Assembly (NCBI GenBank): GCA_900554745.1
Contig: USIU01000006.1
Location: 1 to 22,453, forward strand
Direction of reading: 5' to 3'
Source: an uncultured Leuconostoc sp.
GTDB lineage: Bacteria; Bacillota; Bacilli; Lactobacillales; Lactobacillaceae
Length of the DNA stretch: 22,453 nucleotides
This document shows positions 1 through 6,966 of the stretch, piece after piece. The position numbers and the translations under genes are program-made. Under the pieces are notes generated by a model. That model did no database searches. It saw only the letters and a program-made list of their open reading frames with translations, and had not been told where the DNA came from. How positions within the stretch are numbered: the first letter of the stretch is position 1; the number at the start of each line of letters is the position of its first letter.

Positions 1-283
1 AATGGTCCCCAGGTCGCAGCAACGTGGCAAACACCAGATCAATCGCTGACATCCCCGAACTGGTGGCAAAACCTTGAACTCCTTGTTCCAAGCGGGCCAG
101 TTGTTCTTCTAACACTTGTCGGGTTGGGGTACTGAGACGGGCATAGTCAAAACCCGTTGACTCGCCTAATCCCGGGTGCCGATAAGCGGTTGAAAAGTAT
201 AGCGGTGTGGCGACTGCGCCAGTTTTCTCATCATCCGTTCCGTTGCCCCCTTGGGCTAATAAGGTATCAATCGTTGTTGTCAT
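1..283 (-). CDS. PLP-dependent trans-sulfuration enzyme, N-terminal part (cut by window edge)
   Basis: Only the first 94 codons lie in the window; the gene runs off the left edge. The start at 283 follows an AGAGGAG ribosome site at a normal distance. The visible segment has the N-terminal pattern of the Cys/Met-metabolism PLP family (cystathionine gamma-synthase, O-acetylhomoserine sulfhydrylase, cystathionine beta-lyase): TPLYFSTAYRHP near residues 26-37, then a YARLSTPTR segment, then QVLEEQLARLEQG and an SSGMSAI stretch that would form the PLP phosphate-binding loop. The PLP lysine is outside the window, so the exact reaction cannot be fixed. It starts 20 bases after metA behind the same methionine T-box, so it very likely uses the acyl-homoserine that MetA makes to produce cystathionine or homocysteine. 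Confidence 0.88.
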   Translation of the reverse strand, partial: MTTTIDTLLAQGGNGTDDEKTGAVATPLYFSTAYRHPGLGESTGFDYARLSTPTRQVLEEQLARLEQGVQGFATSSGMSAIDLVFATLLRPGDH

Positions 284-303
284 GTGTACTCCTCTAAAAT
301 TTT

Positions 304-1185
304 TTATACTGGCATGGCTGGGATAAGCTCAACGACCGCCGGCCGCTGGGCTTGTTTTAGTAGCAAATCCCCCCAATTTTTGAAAAACTGCCCCGCAGTG
401 GCTGCCCAGGCATTGACCGGTTCCCCAGCTTGATAATAGTTTTCTGGGGGTAGCGTTGGCTGACCCGCTTGCTGGTCGCGTAAAAATTCATCGTGTAAGG
501 TGTGGGTCGCATACTCTAAATGGCCGGTCAGATACGTTGTGCGTTTTGTGTCGTCGCGTAAAATGAACGCGCCTACGCGGTCATCACCAGCGACTTTTAA
601 CCGCTGCGCCACCGCCCGATTTGGAATGGTAAAATACCGCGAATGTGGCATAGCAAAATCAGACATCTGCGCTAATAAAGGATGGGTTGGGCCAAATGTT
701 GGCTGGTGATGATAGACGCCAAAAATTTTGTCCTTCACGTGCCGAACGGGAAAGTTACGTTCAACATACCCGGCCCCATATGCTGCCCAGCAAGTTAGCA
801 AACTTTCTGTCACATGCGTATGTCGCCAAGCCAGTAGTTGTTGAAACTCATCCCAGTAGTCAATCGCTGTCACCTTTTCTCGGTCAACCGGCGCGCCAGT
901 CACGATTAAGCCATCAAATTGCCGCTGCCAAATATCAGCCAACGTCACATAATTTTTGGCAATTAACTCACGGTCATGTTTAATCACGTGCGTGGCCGGC
1001 ACGGCAAACGTCAGCCGCACATTAAAAGGTAACTGCGCCAAGAGTTGCGCAAATTGTTGTTCTGTTTGCTGGCGATTAGGCATTAAATTCACTAATAAAA
1101 TGCTCACTGTTGGCTGCAAAACACGATATTGCCCAATGACTAATTGGTCGTGTCGTAATAACCCATTTTGTAAAATCACACTCAT
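304..1185 (-). CDS. metA: Homoserine O-acyltransferase (MetA family)
   Basis: Activates homoserine by O-acylation, the first committed step of methionine synthesis. The 293-residue protein has the MetA layout: VNLMPN near residue 32, FDGLIVTGAP at 90-99, the nucleophile Cys132 in TCWAAYGAGY, and the His222/Glu224 pair in TGHLEYA, matching Cys142/His235/Glu237 of E. coli MetA. It is slightly short at the C-terminus. The residue aligned with the acyl-donor selector at E. coli position 111 (Gly for succinyl-CoA, Glu for acetyl-CoA enzymes) is Asp101 here. An acidic residue makes acetyl-CoA more likely, but that is inference. The start at 1185 follows AAAGGAG. It is the first gene behind a methionine T-box leader and is followed after 18 bases by a trans-sulfuration enzyme. 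Confidence 0.93.
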   Translation of the reverse strand: MSVILQNGLLRHDQLVIGQYRVLQPTVSILLVNLMPNRQQTEQQFAQLLAQLPFNVRLTFAVPATHVIKHDRELIAKNYVTLADIWQRQFDGLIVTGAPVDREKVTAIDYWDEFQQLLAWRHTHVTESLLTCWAAYGAGYVERNFPVRHVKDKIFGVYHHQPTFGPTHPLLAQMSDFAMPHSRYFTIPNRAVAQRLKVAGDDRVGAFILRDDTKRTTYLTGHLEYATHTLHDEFLRDQQAGQPTLPPENYYQAGEPVNAWAATAGQFFKNWGDLLLKQAQRPAVVELIPAMPV

Positions 1186-1213
1186 CCTTGACTCCTTTTA
1201 ACATTATGAGAAA

Positions 1214-1251
1214 ACAAAAAAGTCCCGTAGTCTAACTTTAGACTACGGGAC
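1214..1251 (-). terminator. T-box intrinsic terminator before metA
   Basis: A perfect 13-bp stem (1222-1234 with 1239-1251) with a 4-base loop is followed on the minus strand by a run of T. It sits between the T-box element and metA, where the alternative antiterminator competes with it. Confidence 0.93.
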
Positions 1252-1543
1252 GCAAAAATGACGTGTTACCACCCGGTGTTCATGTAGGGCTCTCGCACCC
1301 ACACCTTAAACGTACGCCCACCAGATCTCGTCGAGAACATCTGTAAGACCTTTCGGGTTATACGTTGTGCGTTAACGAGCACCACCGACTTCAACTTACC
1401 GCGCCACACAGATGGGTGTCCGCTTGCTCGTCTCTGTAATCACTCCAAGACCATTTTCCAACAGCTATTTTATCGACTCACACCAACCATCGACTCTCTG
1501 GGTAAAATACCACGTTGTACTTATCTCTTCACCGTTTATATTG
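1214..1543 (-). promoter_or_regulatory. T-box riboswitch leader, methionine specifier
   Basis: The roughly 330-base leader of metA, read on the minus strand, has the T-box parts in order. There is an AGTA-type element near 1519-1524, then AGAGAGTC and the distal Stem I motif GGTTGGTG (about 1482-1489). The specifier segment GAA-A-ATG-G at 1458-1451 has ATG (Met) at the usual place relative to the GAA. The T-box element GGGTGGTAACACG lies at 1274-1262, followed by a strong terminator hairpin. In this class, uncharged tRNA pairs with specifier and T-box, stabilises an antiterminator and allows transcription. The specifier fits the downstream methionine genes. Exact helices were not folded. Confidence 0.93.
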
Positions 1544-1549
1544 TCATTA

Positions 1550-1578
1550 ACTATAACCCTTATTCTGTGAACTGTCAA
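1550..1578 (-). promoter_or_regulatory. Promoter of the metA T-box transcript
   Basis: On the minus strand a perfect -35 TTGACA (1578-1573) is separated by 17 bases from TATAGT (1555-1550). This predicts a transcript start near 1543, just upstream of the T-box Stem I. Confidence 0.85.
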
Positions 1579-1644
1579 CAGTTATTTGTTATTTATTTTT
1601 TAATCTTCTCATTTAAAGGTCATGATCTAGCATCAAGCAAAGTA

Positions 1645-1674
1645 TTTAACGCCCTAATTTTTTTATGGTATACT
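1645..1674 (+). promoter_or_regulatory. Likely promoter of the thioredoxin-like gene
   Basis: A good -10 TATACT is at 1669-1674. The -35 is weak: TTTAAC at 1645-1650 with an 18-base spacer is the best match. The position, about 30 bases before the start codon, fits a short leader. Confidence 0.5.
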
Positions 1675-1703
1675 AACCTCAAAATCAATTAGGAGTCTTA
1701 AAT

Positions 1704-2033
1704 ATGTACGAACCTATTCATCATTCAGATGCTGTTGTTGAAGAAAATATTAATAAGCCTGGCCGTAACGTGATGTTTTTGTCAGCCGATTGGTGTGGTG
1801 ATTGCCGCGCTATCAAACCATTTGTGCAAGATATTAAAGATACCATTAGCCAAACTGCTAACTGGTTCGATGCCGATCGTGACGAAAACTTAGCTGTGGC
1901 AACCAAGCATAATATGCGCGGCATTCCCTCTTTTGTGTTGTTTGAAGATGGGCAAGAAGTCTCACGTATCGGCCACGGTGAACGCTTGACACCACAACAA
2001 GTCCTGGATTGGTATCAAAGTACCCAAGCTTAA
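1704..2033 (+). CDS. Thioredoxin-like protein with CGDC active site
   Basis: A 109-residue single-domain thioredoxin fold, cytoplasmic, with no signal peptide. The redox motif is Trp-Cys-Gly-Asp-Cys at residues 30-34 in SADWCGDCRAIKP, and the cis-proline loop is GIPSFVLF near residue 74. Length and fold fit thioredoxin, but the classical motif is CGPC. Replacing Pro with Asp should shift the redox potential, so this is probably one of the auxiliary thioredoxins of Gram-positive bacteria (YtpP-like) rather than the main TrxA. The start at 1704 follows AGGAG. It has its own promoter and terminator and stands alone between two minus-strand units, so no partner can be read from context. Confidence 0.88.
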   Translation: MYEPIHHSDAVVEENINKPGRNVMFLSADWCGDCRAIKPFVQDIKDTISQTANWFDADRDENLAVATKHNMRGIPSFVLFEDGQEVSRIGHGERLTPQQVLDWYQSTQA

Positions 2034-2068
2034 TTAAAAGCCCTGTTATCACAACAGGGCTTTTAATT
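2032..2068. terminator. Bidirectional terminator between the thioredoxin and VOC genes
   Basis: A 16-bp perfect inverted repeat (2032-2047 with 2053-2068, loop ATCAC) has an A-rich start and T-rich end, so it can work in both directions. It overlaps the stop codons of both converging genes. Confidence 0.92.
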
Positions 2069-2456
2069 AGGCTAAAATTTCACAAAACTCAATAATTTCT
2101 TGGTTAGGCCCTAAAATGTTGAAATAACGAATCCCATGTTGCCAAAAAGTTGGAATACTTTGAATATCATGGTCAATCAACGTAAAGCCAGCCATTTGTG
2201 CGGCTACAAAGGCTTTCTCGATATCCGTCACATCGAGCGAGACATGGTTAATCGCGCCAGCATGACCAACAGGATCGCCTTCCCAGGTTTCAATGACCAA
2301 ATTGCCAAATTTTAGAAAAGCACAGCGACTATTGCCGTTAGGAAATAACCCCGTTTGTTCAAAGCCAAGTGCTTCATAAAAGGCAATCGTTGCTGCTAAA
2401 TCTTTTGTAGGAATCCCAACGTGTTGGATGCCTGTAACATAATCTTGAATCGCCAT
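2067..2456 (-). CDS. Glyoxalase/VOC-fold metalloprotein, function unknown
   Basis: A 129-residue VOC-superfamily protein with two beta-alpha-beta-beta-beta halves. The first half opens with IQHVGIPTKDLAATIAFYEALGF and the second with INHVSLDVTDIEKAF. The four expected metal ligands are all present: His12, Glu56 (VIETW), His71 (NHVSL) and Glu123 (EIIEF), the arrangement of glyoxalase I and related enzymes, so it is probably an active metal enzyme. The substrate is not clear. It starts about 10 bases after the FucP-type transporter and shares its cre-controlled promoter, so a role in the metabolism of the imported sugar is plausible. Two adjacent ATGs follow AAAGGAG; the second (2456) has better spacing than the first (2459). 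Confidence 0.87.
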   Translation of the reverse strand: MAIQDYVTGIQHVGIPTKDLAATIAFYEALGFEQTGLFPNGNSRCAFLKFGNLVIETWEGDPVGHAGAINHVSLDVTDIEKAFVAAQMAGFTLIDHDIQSIPTFWQHGIRYFNILGPNQEIIEFCEILA

Positions 2457-2467
2457 CATTTTCTCCT

Positions 2468-3808
2468 TTAACGTTCAGTGACAATCTCTTGTTTCACTTC
2501 TATAGCAAAATAATAACTCACGATAGCAAATGCAATGGTTGGGACAAGAAACGATAATTGCATGGAACCCACCGCGTCAGAAACCACGCCCTGAATCGCT
2601 GGCACAATTGCGCCACCGACAATCGCCATAACCAAAATAGCCCCTGCCGTTTCGGTGTAGCGCTTATCCGTCACATGATCTAAGGTATGCGCATAAATCG
2701 TTGGCCATTGTGGCCCAAAGAAGAAACTCGCACCAACCGCCGCATACACAGCAATCATGCCCGGTGCAAACGTTGCCAACAACAAGGCTATCGTCCCCAA
2801 TAGCGAATACGCCAGTAACACTTGCGTGGCTTTAAATTTTGTAAAGAGCCATGTCGCCACCACTTTTCCCAAGAAAAAGACAATATAAGCATAGATCATA
2901 AAATTTGAGGCGGCGGCGTCTGTAATATGATGATTCACATCTAAGGCGAGCCGAATCGTAAATGACCAGACGGCTGTTTGCATCCCCACATAAATAAATT
3001 GTGCGAGTACGCCCTTTTTGAAGCGTGCGTTATGCCTCAAATAACCAATTGCCTGACGCAACGTCACTTTTGCGCGTTGCGTGCTGGTGATAATTGGCTT
3101 AGCACTTGGAATTTTAGTGACGGCTAAAATCAGCAACATCACGACCAACACAAACAAAATATATTTATAAGGCTGGAGGGTTAATTGTAACATGCTTTCG
3201 CCGTACGCCAAGCGTTCTGCGCCATGTAAGCTGGCCATTTTTTCGGACAAATTACCCACCGAACCAAAAATAAGATACTTACCTAACAAAATCCCGGCAA
3301 TACTCCCTATGGGATTAAGAATTTGTGAGATATTCAAACGCAAATTAGCATACTTTTTTGGCCCCATCATGGCACTGTAAGTGTCACTGGCTGTTTCTAA
3401 GAATGATAAACCAATGGCAATGGCAAAAATGGCAACGAGAAACATCGAATACGTCGCCACCCGTGAGGCGGGAAAAAACAATCCCGCACCCAAGATGTAA
3501 GCCACCAACCCTGTCATAATGGTGACTTTATAAGAGGCCTTGCGAATGACCATGCTGGCTGGAATAGCCACCAGAAAATACCCACCGTAAAACGCTGACT
3601 GCACAAAGGCAGTTGCCGCATCATTTAAAGCAAAAACTGTTTTAAACTGCGTAATTAAAATATCATTTAAACTCGCCGCAGTCCCCCATAGCGGAAACAT
3701 GAGCGATACGATGATAAATTGGAAAATCGGTGTCTTTTGAAGATACCCATCAGCCAACTGACCAAAGTCCTTGTGCTTTTTAGCAACGACCCCAACTGAA
3801 TTAATCAT
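2468..3808 (-). CDS. FucP-type sugar:H+ symporter (MFS, FHS family)
   Basis: A 446-residue, 12-helix major facilitator with the signature of the fucose/glucose/galactose:H+ symporter family. The first helix carries FPLWGTAASLND with Asp49, and helix 4 carries LSFLETASD with Glu138; these align with Asp46 and Glu135, the substrate/proton residues of E. coli FucP. The second half includes GAILVMAIVGGAIVPAIQG. The fold is clear but the sugar is not certain; no fucose isomerase, kinase or aldolase lies nearby. A reading frame extends 22 codons upstream to 3874, but the ATG at 3808 is preferred because GAGGAG lies just before it. It is co-transcribed with the VOC gene behind a cre-overlapped promoter, so catabolite repression is expected. 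Confidence 0.9.
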   Translation of the reverse strand: MINSVGVVAKKHKDFGQLADGYLQKTPIFQFIIVSLMFPLWGTAASLNDILITQFKTVFALNDAATAFVQSAFYGGYFLVAIPASMVIRKASYKVTIMTGLVAYILGAGLFFPASRVATYSMFLVAIFAIAIGLSFLETASDTYSAMMGPKKYANLRLNISQILNPIGSIAGILLGKYLIFGSVGNLSEKMASLHGAERLAYGESMLQLTLQPYKYILFVLVVMLLILAVTKIPSAKPIITSTQRAKVTLRQAIGYLRHNARFKKGVLAQFIYVGMQTAVWSFTIRLALDVNHHITDAAASNFMIYAYIVFFLGKVVATWLFTKFKATQVLLAYSLLGTIALLLATFAPGMIAVYAAVGASFFFGPQWPTIYAHTLDHVTDKRYTETAGAILVMAIVGGAIVPAIQGVVSDAVGSMQLSFLVPTIAFAIVSYYFAIEVKQEIVTER

Positions 3809-3843
3809 GCCTGTTCTCCTCTGGCTGTCATGTGTGATTTTCC

Positions 3844-3857
3844 TGTAAGCGTTTTCA
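3844..3857. promoter_or_regulatory. CcpA cre site
   Basis: TGTAAGCGTTTTCA matches every position of the Gram-positive cre consensus TGWAANCGNTNWCA. It lies just downstream of the -10 of the fucP-type gene, at about +1 to +14, where bound CcpA-HPr(Ser-P) would block transcription. Confidence 0.9.
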
Positions 3858-3864
3858 GGAACTA

Positions 3865-3893
3865 AGAATAGCACACTTTCTTCGTTTTTGAAA
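3865..3893 (-). promoter_or_regulatory. Promoter of the fucP-type operon
   Basis: On the minus strand an extended -10, TGCTATTCT (hexamer 3870-3865), lies 17 bases from a weak -35 TTTCAA. The cre site follows directly after it. Confidence 0.7.
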
Positions 3894-3932
3894 GCCCTTT
3901 CATAAAATTAAAAAACAGGTGTCATGGCAGAC

Positions 3933-3962
3933 AAAAAAACGCCACCAATTCGGTGGCGTTTT
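3933..3962 (-). terminator. Terminator of the ciaRH-htrA operon
   Basis: An 11-bp stem (3936-3946 with 3952-3962) with a 5-base loop is followed on the minus strand by seven T. It begins right after the htrA stop codon. Confidence 0.92.
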
Positions 3963-3963
3963 G

Positions 3964-4833
3964 TTACTTTTCTGTTTGTTGAATAAATGTTTCGACCACG
4001 TCTGACGGAATGGCAAATCCCATCCCTTCAACGTTCGTTCCATCTGTAGCAGCGGCAATTTTTGACGAATTAATACCAACGATTTGCCCTGATAAATTAA
4101 TCAGTGGACCACCAGAATTACCTGGATTAATCGCCGCATCTGTTTGAATCACTGTTTCATCACTTGAACCAGTCTCTGCTGCTGTTAGCTGGCGTTGCGG
4201 TGATGAAATAATGCCACTCGTCATGGAAGTCGCATACTCTGAACCCAACGGCGACCCAATCGCTAAGACGGGTTCTCCTGACTGAACACTATTACTTGGT
4301 GCAAAACTAGCCGCTGTCTTAATGAGGTCAGTTTTAGCTTTGATCAGGGCCAAATCCTTTTGTTCATTCGTGCCGACAATGGTTGCTTTAATCTTATCCC
4401 CATTAGCCGTAATCACTTGCAGGGCATCTGAATTCGCCACCACGTGATTATTGGTGATGATATACGCATAACCATCAGCAATCTTATAGACAACCCCAGA
4501 ACCTTCTGAAGCCGTTTGGACCTGTCCATCAGCTTGCTGCTGTTGGCGACCAGATTGCCCAAATAAGCCGGCAAAGCCGTCTGGTGTTTGCGTGGCATTT
4601 TTTTGCAAATTTTGCACGGTTACGACCGCATTTTTAACTTTGTTATAAGCCGAAATGGCCGCATCTTGGCTGACATAAGCAGTTGAGGCAATTGAGGCTT
4701 GTCCAGCGATATTGGCCACTTTTTTGGTTGCCGGTTGTCGCTGGAACCATGAGTTTGGTTGTGTGCCGGAATAAACGACCCCACCACCAACAACGGCAGC
4801 AACTGCCGCAACGATTATCAGAGAATGTTTCAT
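3964..4833 (-). CDS. htrA: HtrA/DegP-type serine protease lacking a PDZ domain
   Basis: A surface-anchored trypsin-like quality-control protease. A single N-terminal membrane segment (about residues 4-22) precedes a Gln-rich linker and the S1C protease domain. The catalytic triad is intact: His130 in ITNNHVVA, Asp160 in KDLALIKA, Ser240 in NPGNSGGPL. HtrA proteins of Gram-positive bacteria are normally about 400 residues with a C-terminal PDZ domain; this one has 289 residues and stops right after GFAIPSDVVETFIQQ, where PDZ should begin. The next 60 bases hold only a terminator and promoter DNA, so this is not a simple frameshift. The ATG at 4833 sits 7 bases after AGGAGG and is preferred over GTG at 4836. 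It follows the histidine kinase by about 54 bases and is probably in the same operon. Confidence 0.92.
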   Translation of the reverse strand: MKHSLIIVAAVAAVVGGGVVYSGTQPNSWFQRQPATKKVANIAGQASIASTAYVSQDAAISAYNKVKNAVVTVQNLQKNATQTPDGFAGLFGQSGRQQQQADGQVQTASEGSGVVYKIADGYAYIITNNHVVANSDALQVITANGDKIKATIVGTNEQKDLALIKAKTDLIKTAASFAPSNSVQSGEPVLAIGSPLGSEYATSMTSGIISSPQRQLTAAETGSSDETVIQTDAAINPGNSGGPLINLSGQIVGINSSKIAAATDGTNVEGMGFAIPSDVVETFIQQTEK

Positions 4834-4887
4834 CACGCGTCCTCCTGTTTGATCAACGTGGTCTTGTTTATTTAAAATTTTTATCGG

Positions 4888-6171
4888 TTATAGGGGTAAC
4901 GTAATCTTGAAAATTGTCCCCTTTGGCTGATTGTCTAATACCACAATTTTACCGCCATGCGCATGGACAATCCACTCCGCAATGGACAACCCCAAACCAG
5001 TACCACCAGTTTCCCGATTACCCGTCTTATCTTCTCGATAAAAACGGTCAAACACATGTTTTTTGGCTTCATCACTAATACCACGTCCCGTATCAGCCAC
5101 CGTTAAGACTAGCTTCCGCTTTTCAATCGTGGCGGTAATCGAGACGGTATCGCCGGCTTCGGAATATTTCAAGGCATTATCGACCAACAGCACAATCAAT
5201 TGGTGAATTCGCTTTTGATCAATCATCACGCGTTGACCAACCCGTGATGATAAGAGTACTTGTTGCCCGTCAAATTCAGCCATTTCCTGATACGGGGCAA
5301 CAATTTGTGACAGAAAATCACTAATATCTGTTGATTCCTTTTCCAGGCGGGTCATATTTGACCCTGACTTGGCCAGCGTCAACATATTATTGGTTAACGA
5401 GGTGAGGCGTCTGACTTCAGATAAAGACAAAATAATGGCATCAGATTGTTCCCGAACAGTTGATTCCGGATGGGTTAGCATATTTTCCAGCTTACCTTGA
5501 ATGACAGCCATTGGTGTTCGCAATTCATGCGCCGCATTGTTCACGAAATCTTGCTGTTGTTGCCAAGATCTTAGGATTGGCTTCATATTTTTTAAACTAA
5601 TCCAATAAGACACCATCAAAGCAAGCAAGCCAAATGACCCAAATGACCAAAGAATCACCTTTTTAAAGTGGTTTAAATTATAAATCGTGTCGTTAACGTT
5701 GACCGTAATCACACCATATTTGACGGGGTGGCCATCGTTGTTTTTGGCCCCTTTAATAAACGTAACACTAGCCACCCGGTAATAGTTATCACCAATATGT
5801 ACCGTTTCTGGGGTATCTGATTCAAAGCGTGGCGTATATTTAAACTGCTTACTCAGCAATTCTTTGGTTGCCTCTGGTAAACGTGCATCCAACACTAAAT
5901 TCTTATGACTATCATATAGCCAGACATTGGCTAGCGTATTCGTTTCCAACAACAACGGTGCTTTTCGTTCCGTCGCGTCCGCATTATCCAAGGCGCCAGC
6001 CAATTCAAAGTTTCGAATTTGTTGGGTAATGGCGGCATCCGAATTACGAAAAACTGTCCGCGTGTAGGACCAATACATCACCCCACCTAAAATCGAGAAA
6101 ATGACAAAGAAACTGGCAATAAGGAGCAAAAAGCCGCGAATTTGTTGTTGCTTATTGATGACATTAGGCAT
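4888..6171 (-). CDS. ciaH: Sensor histidine kinase, CiaH-like
   Basis: A membrane sensor kinase of 427 residues. Two transmembrane helices (about 13-36 and 172-192) enclose an extracytoplasmic sensor of about 135 residues. The dimerisation and phosphoacceptor helix has His215 in NNAAHELRTPMAV. The ATPase domain shows the N box (LLVDNALKY, about 329-337), the G1 box (ADTGRGIS) and the G2 box (GGTGLGLSIAEW). The partner regulator strongly resembles streptococcal CiaR and an htrA gene follows, so CiaH is the best match, though sensor domains diverge fast. The start at 6171 lies inside the end of the regulator gene (8-base overlap) behind GAGG; a TTG at 6177 is less likely. Confidence 0.9.
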   Translation of the reverse strand: MPNVINKQQQIRGFLLLIASFFVIFSILGGVMYWSYTRTVFRNSDAAITQQIRNFELAGALDNADATERKAPLLLETNTLANVWLYDSHKNLVLDARLPEATKELLSKQFKYTPRFESDTPETVHIGDNYYRVASVTFIKGAKNNDGHPVKYGVITVNVNDTIYNLNHFKKVILWSFGSFGLLALMVSYWISLKNMKPILRSWQQQQDFVNNAAHELRTPMAVIQGKLENMLTHPESTVREQSDAIILSLSEVRRLTSLTNNMLTLAKSGSNMTRLEKESTDISDFLSQIVAPYQEMAEFDGQQVLLSSRVGQRVMIDQKRIHQLIVLLVDNALKYSEAGDTVSITATIEKRKLVLTVADTGRGISDEAKKHVFDRFYREDKTGNRETGGTGLGLSIAEWIVHAHGGKIVVLDNQPKGTIFKITLPL

Positions 6172-6853
6172 CGTCAACCTCTAAAATAAAGCCAATATTG
6201 CGGAGCGTTTTAATCAAGTCGTGTTGCCCAACAGCCTCTAACTTACGCCGGAGATTGTTCAAATAAATATTGACCACGTTAATCGTGGTATCTGAATCAA
6301 TCCCCCAAACCCGATCAAAAATCTGATCACGCGTCACAATAATGTTTTTATTTTGTGCCAAGTACGTGAGAATATCAAATTCTTTGCCGACCAATTTGAC
6401 CGGTTGTCCATGAACTTGGACCCCACGATTTTCAAGATTAATCAGCACATCGCCCACCGCGATCGTATTATCTTCTGAGTACACGCCTGCTCGCCGCAAT
6501 AATGCTTTGACACGCAATAACAATTCTTCGCGATAAAACGGCTTGGTCAAATAATCATCTGCCCCCACGTTAAAGCCTTCGATTTTATCATCCAGGGAAC
6601 TTTTAGCGGTTAAAATCAAAACTGGCGTCTCAATATTTTTTGCCCGCAAATTTTTAATGACTTCTAAGCCACTCTCACCCGGCAACATCAAATCCGAGAT
6701 GATGAGATCATAAGGGGACTCTTGGCCTTCAAATTCACCATCTAAGCCATTATCAACTGCATGCACATCGGCAAAATCTTGCAAAAAGCCGACAATATTA
6801 TCCGCTAAGTTAACATCATCTTCGATTAATAATATTTTAATTGCTTTAGCCAT
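6164..6853 (-). CDS. ciaR: OmpR-family response regulator, CiaR-like
   Basis: A cytoplasmic DNA-binding regulator of 229 residues. The receiver domain has the acidic pair Asp12/Asp13 (IEDDV), the phosphoacceptor Asp54 (ISDLMLPGE) and Lys104 (LTKPF). The winged-helix domain follows from about residue 130, with VGKEFDILTYLAQ and the recognition region VVNIYLNNLRRKLE. Segments such as FLQDFADV, SLDDKIEGFNVGADDYLTKPF and DRVWGIDSDTTI closely follow streptococcal CiaR. The ATG at 6853 lies 8 bases after GGAG; the upstream ATG at 6859 is too close to it. It overlaps the kinase and probably controls this operon and perhaps the divergent genes through the direct repeat at 6915-6931. Confidence 0.92.
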   Translation of the reverse strand: MAKAIKILLIEDDVNLADNIVGFLQDFADVHAVDNGLDGEFEGQESPYDLIISDLMLPGESGLEVIKNLRAKNIETPVLILTAKSSLDDKIEGFNVGADDYLTKPFYREELLLRVKALLRRAGVYSEDNTIAVGDVLINLENRGVQVHGQPVKLVGKEFDILTYLAQNKNIIVTRDQIFDRVWGIDSDTTINVVNIYLNNLRRKLEAVGQHDLIKTLRNIGFILEVDDA

Positions 6854-6914
6854 TTTCATATCTCCATTGTACCGTTTTCTGCTTCTAATTGTAATGCCTC
6901 GTGATTAATAGGAG

Positions 6915-6931
6915 ATTAAATGCAGCTTAAG
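6915..6931 (-). promoter_or_regulatory. Candidate CiaR box (direct repeat)
   Basis: On the minus strand CTTAAG-CTGCA-TTTAAT is a direct repeat with a 5-base spacer. Each half differs by one base from the streptococcal CiaR consensus TTTAAG-N5-TTTAAG. It lies about 60 bases upstream of the ciaR-like gene and just upstream of the divergent promoter. Confidence 0.5.
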
Positions 6932-6937
6932 AAATTC

Positions 6938-6966
6938 TTGACCTTGTACCGGTCAAGTTCTATACT
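6938..6966 (+). promoter_or_regulatory. Promoter of the exported coiled-coil genes, with palindromic operator candidate
   Basis: TTGACC (6938-6943), a 17-base spacer and TATACT (6961-6966) make a strong promoter. A 7-bp inverted repeat, CTTGACC at 6937-6943 and GGTCAAG at 6951-6957, covers the -35 and spacer and could bind a dimeric repressor. A second AT-rich -10-like TATAAT is at 6995-7000. Confidence 0.78.

Noticed and set aside
304..1201. Several plus-strand frames of 60-100 codons across metA.
   Set aside because: They are shadows of metA with no ribosome sites and no recognisable protein pattern.
3875..3963. A missing PDZ domain of HtrA continuing in another frame.
   Set aside because: The stretch is under 100 bases and holds only the terminator, promoter and cre region.
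6866..6894. TACAAT as the -10 of the ciaR promoter.
   Set aside because: A start from it would leave out the ribosome site used by the ATG at 6853; no convincing ciaR promoter could be fixed.
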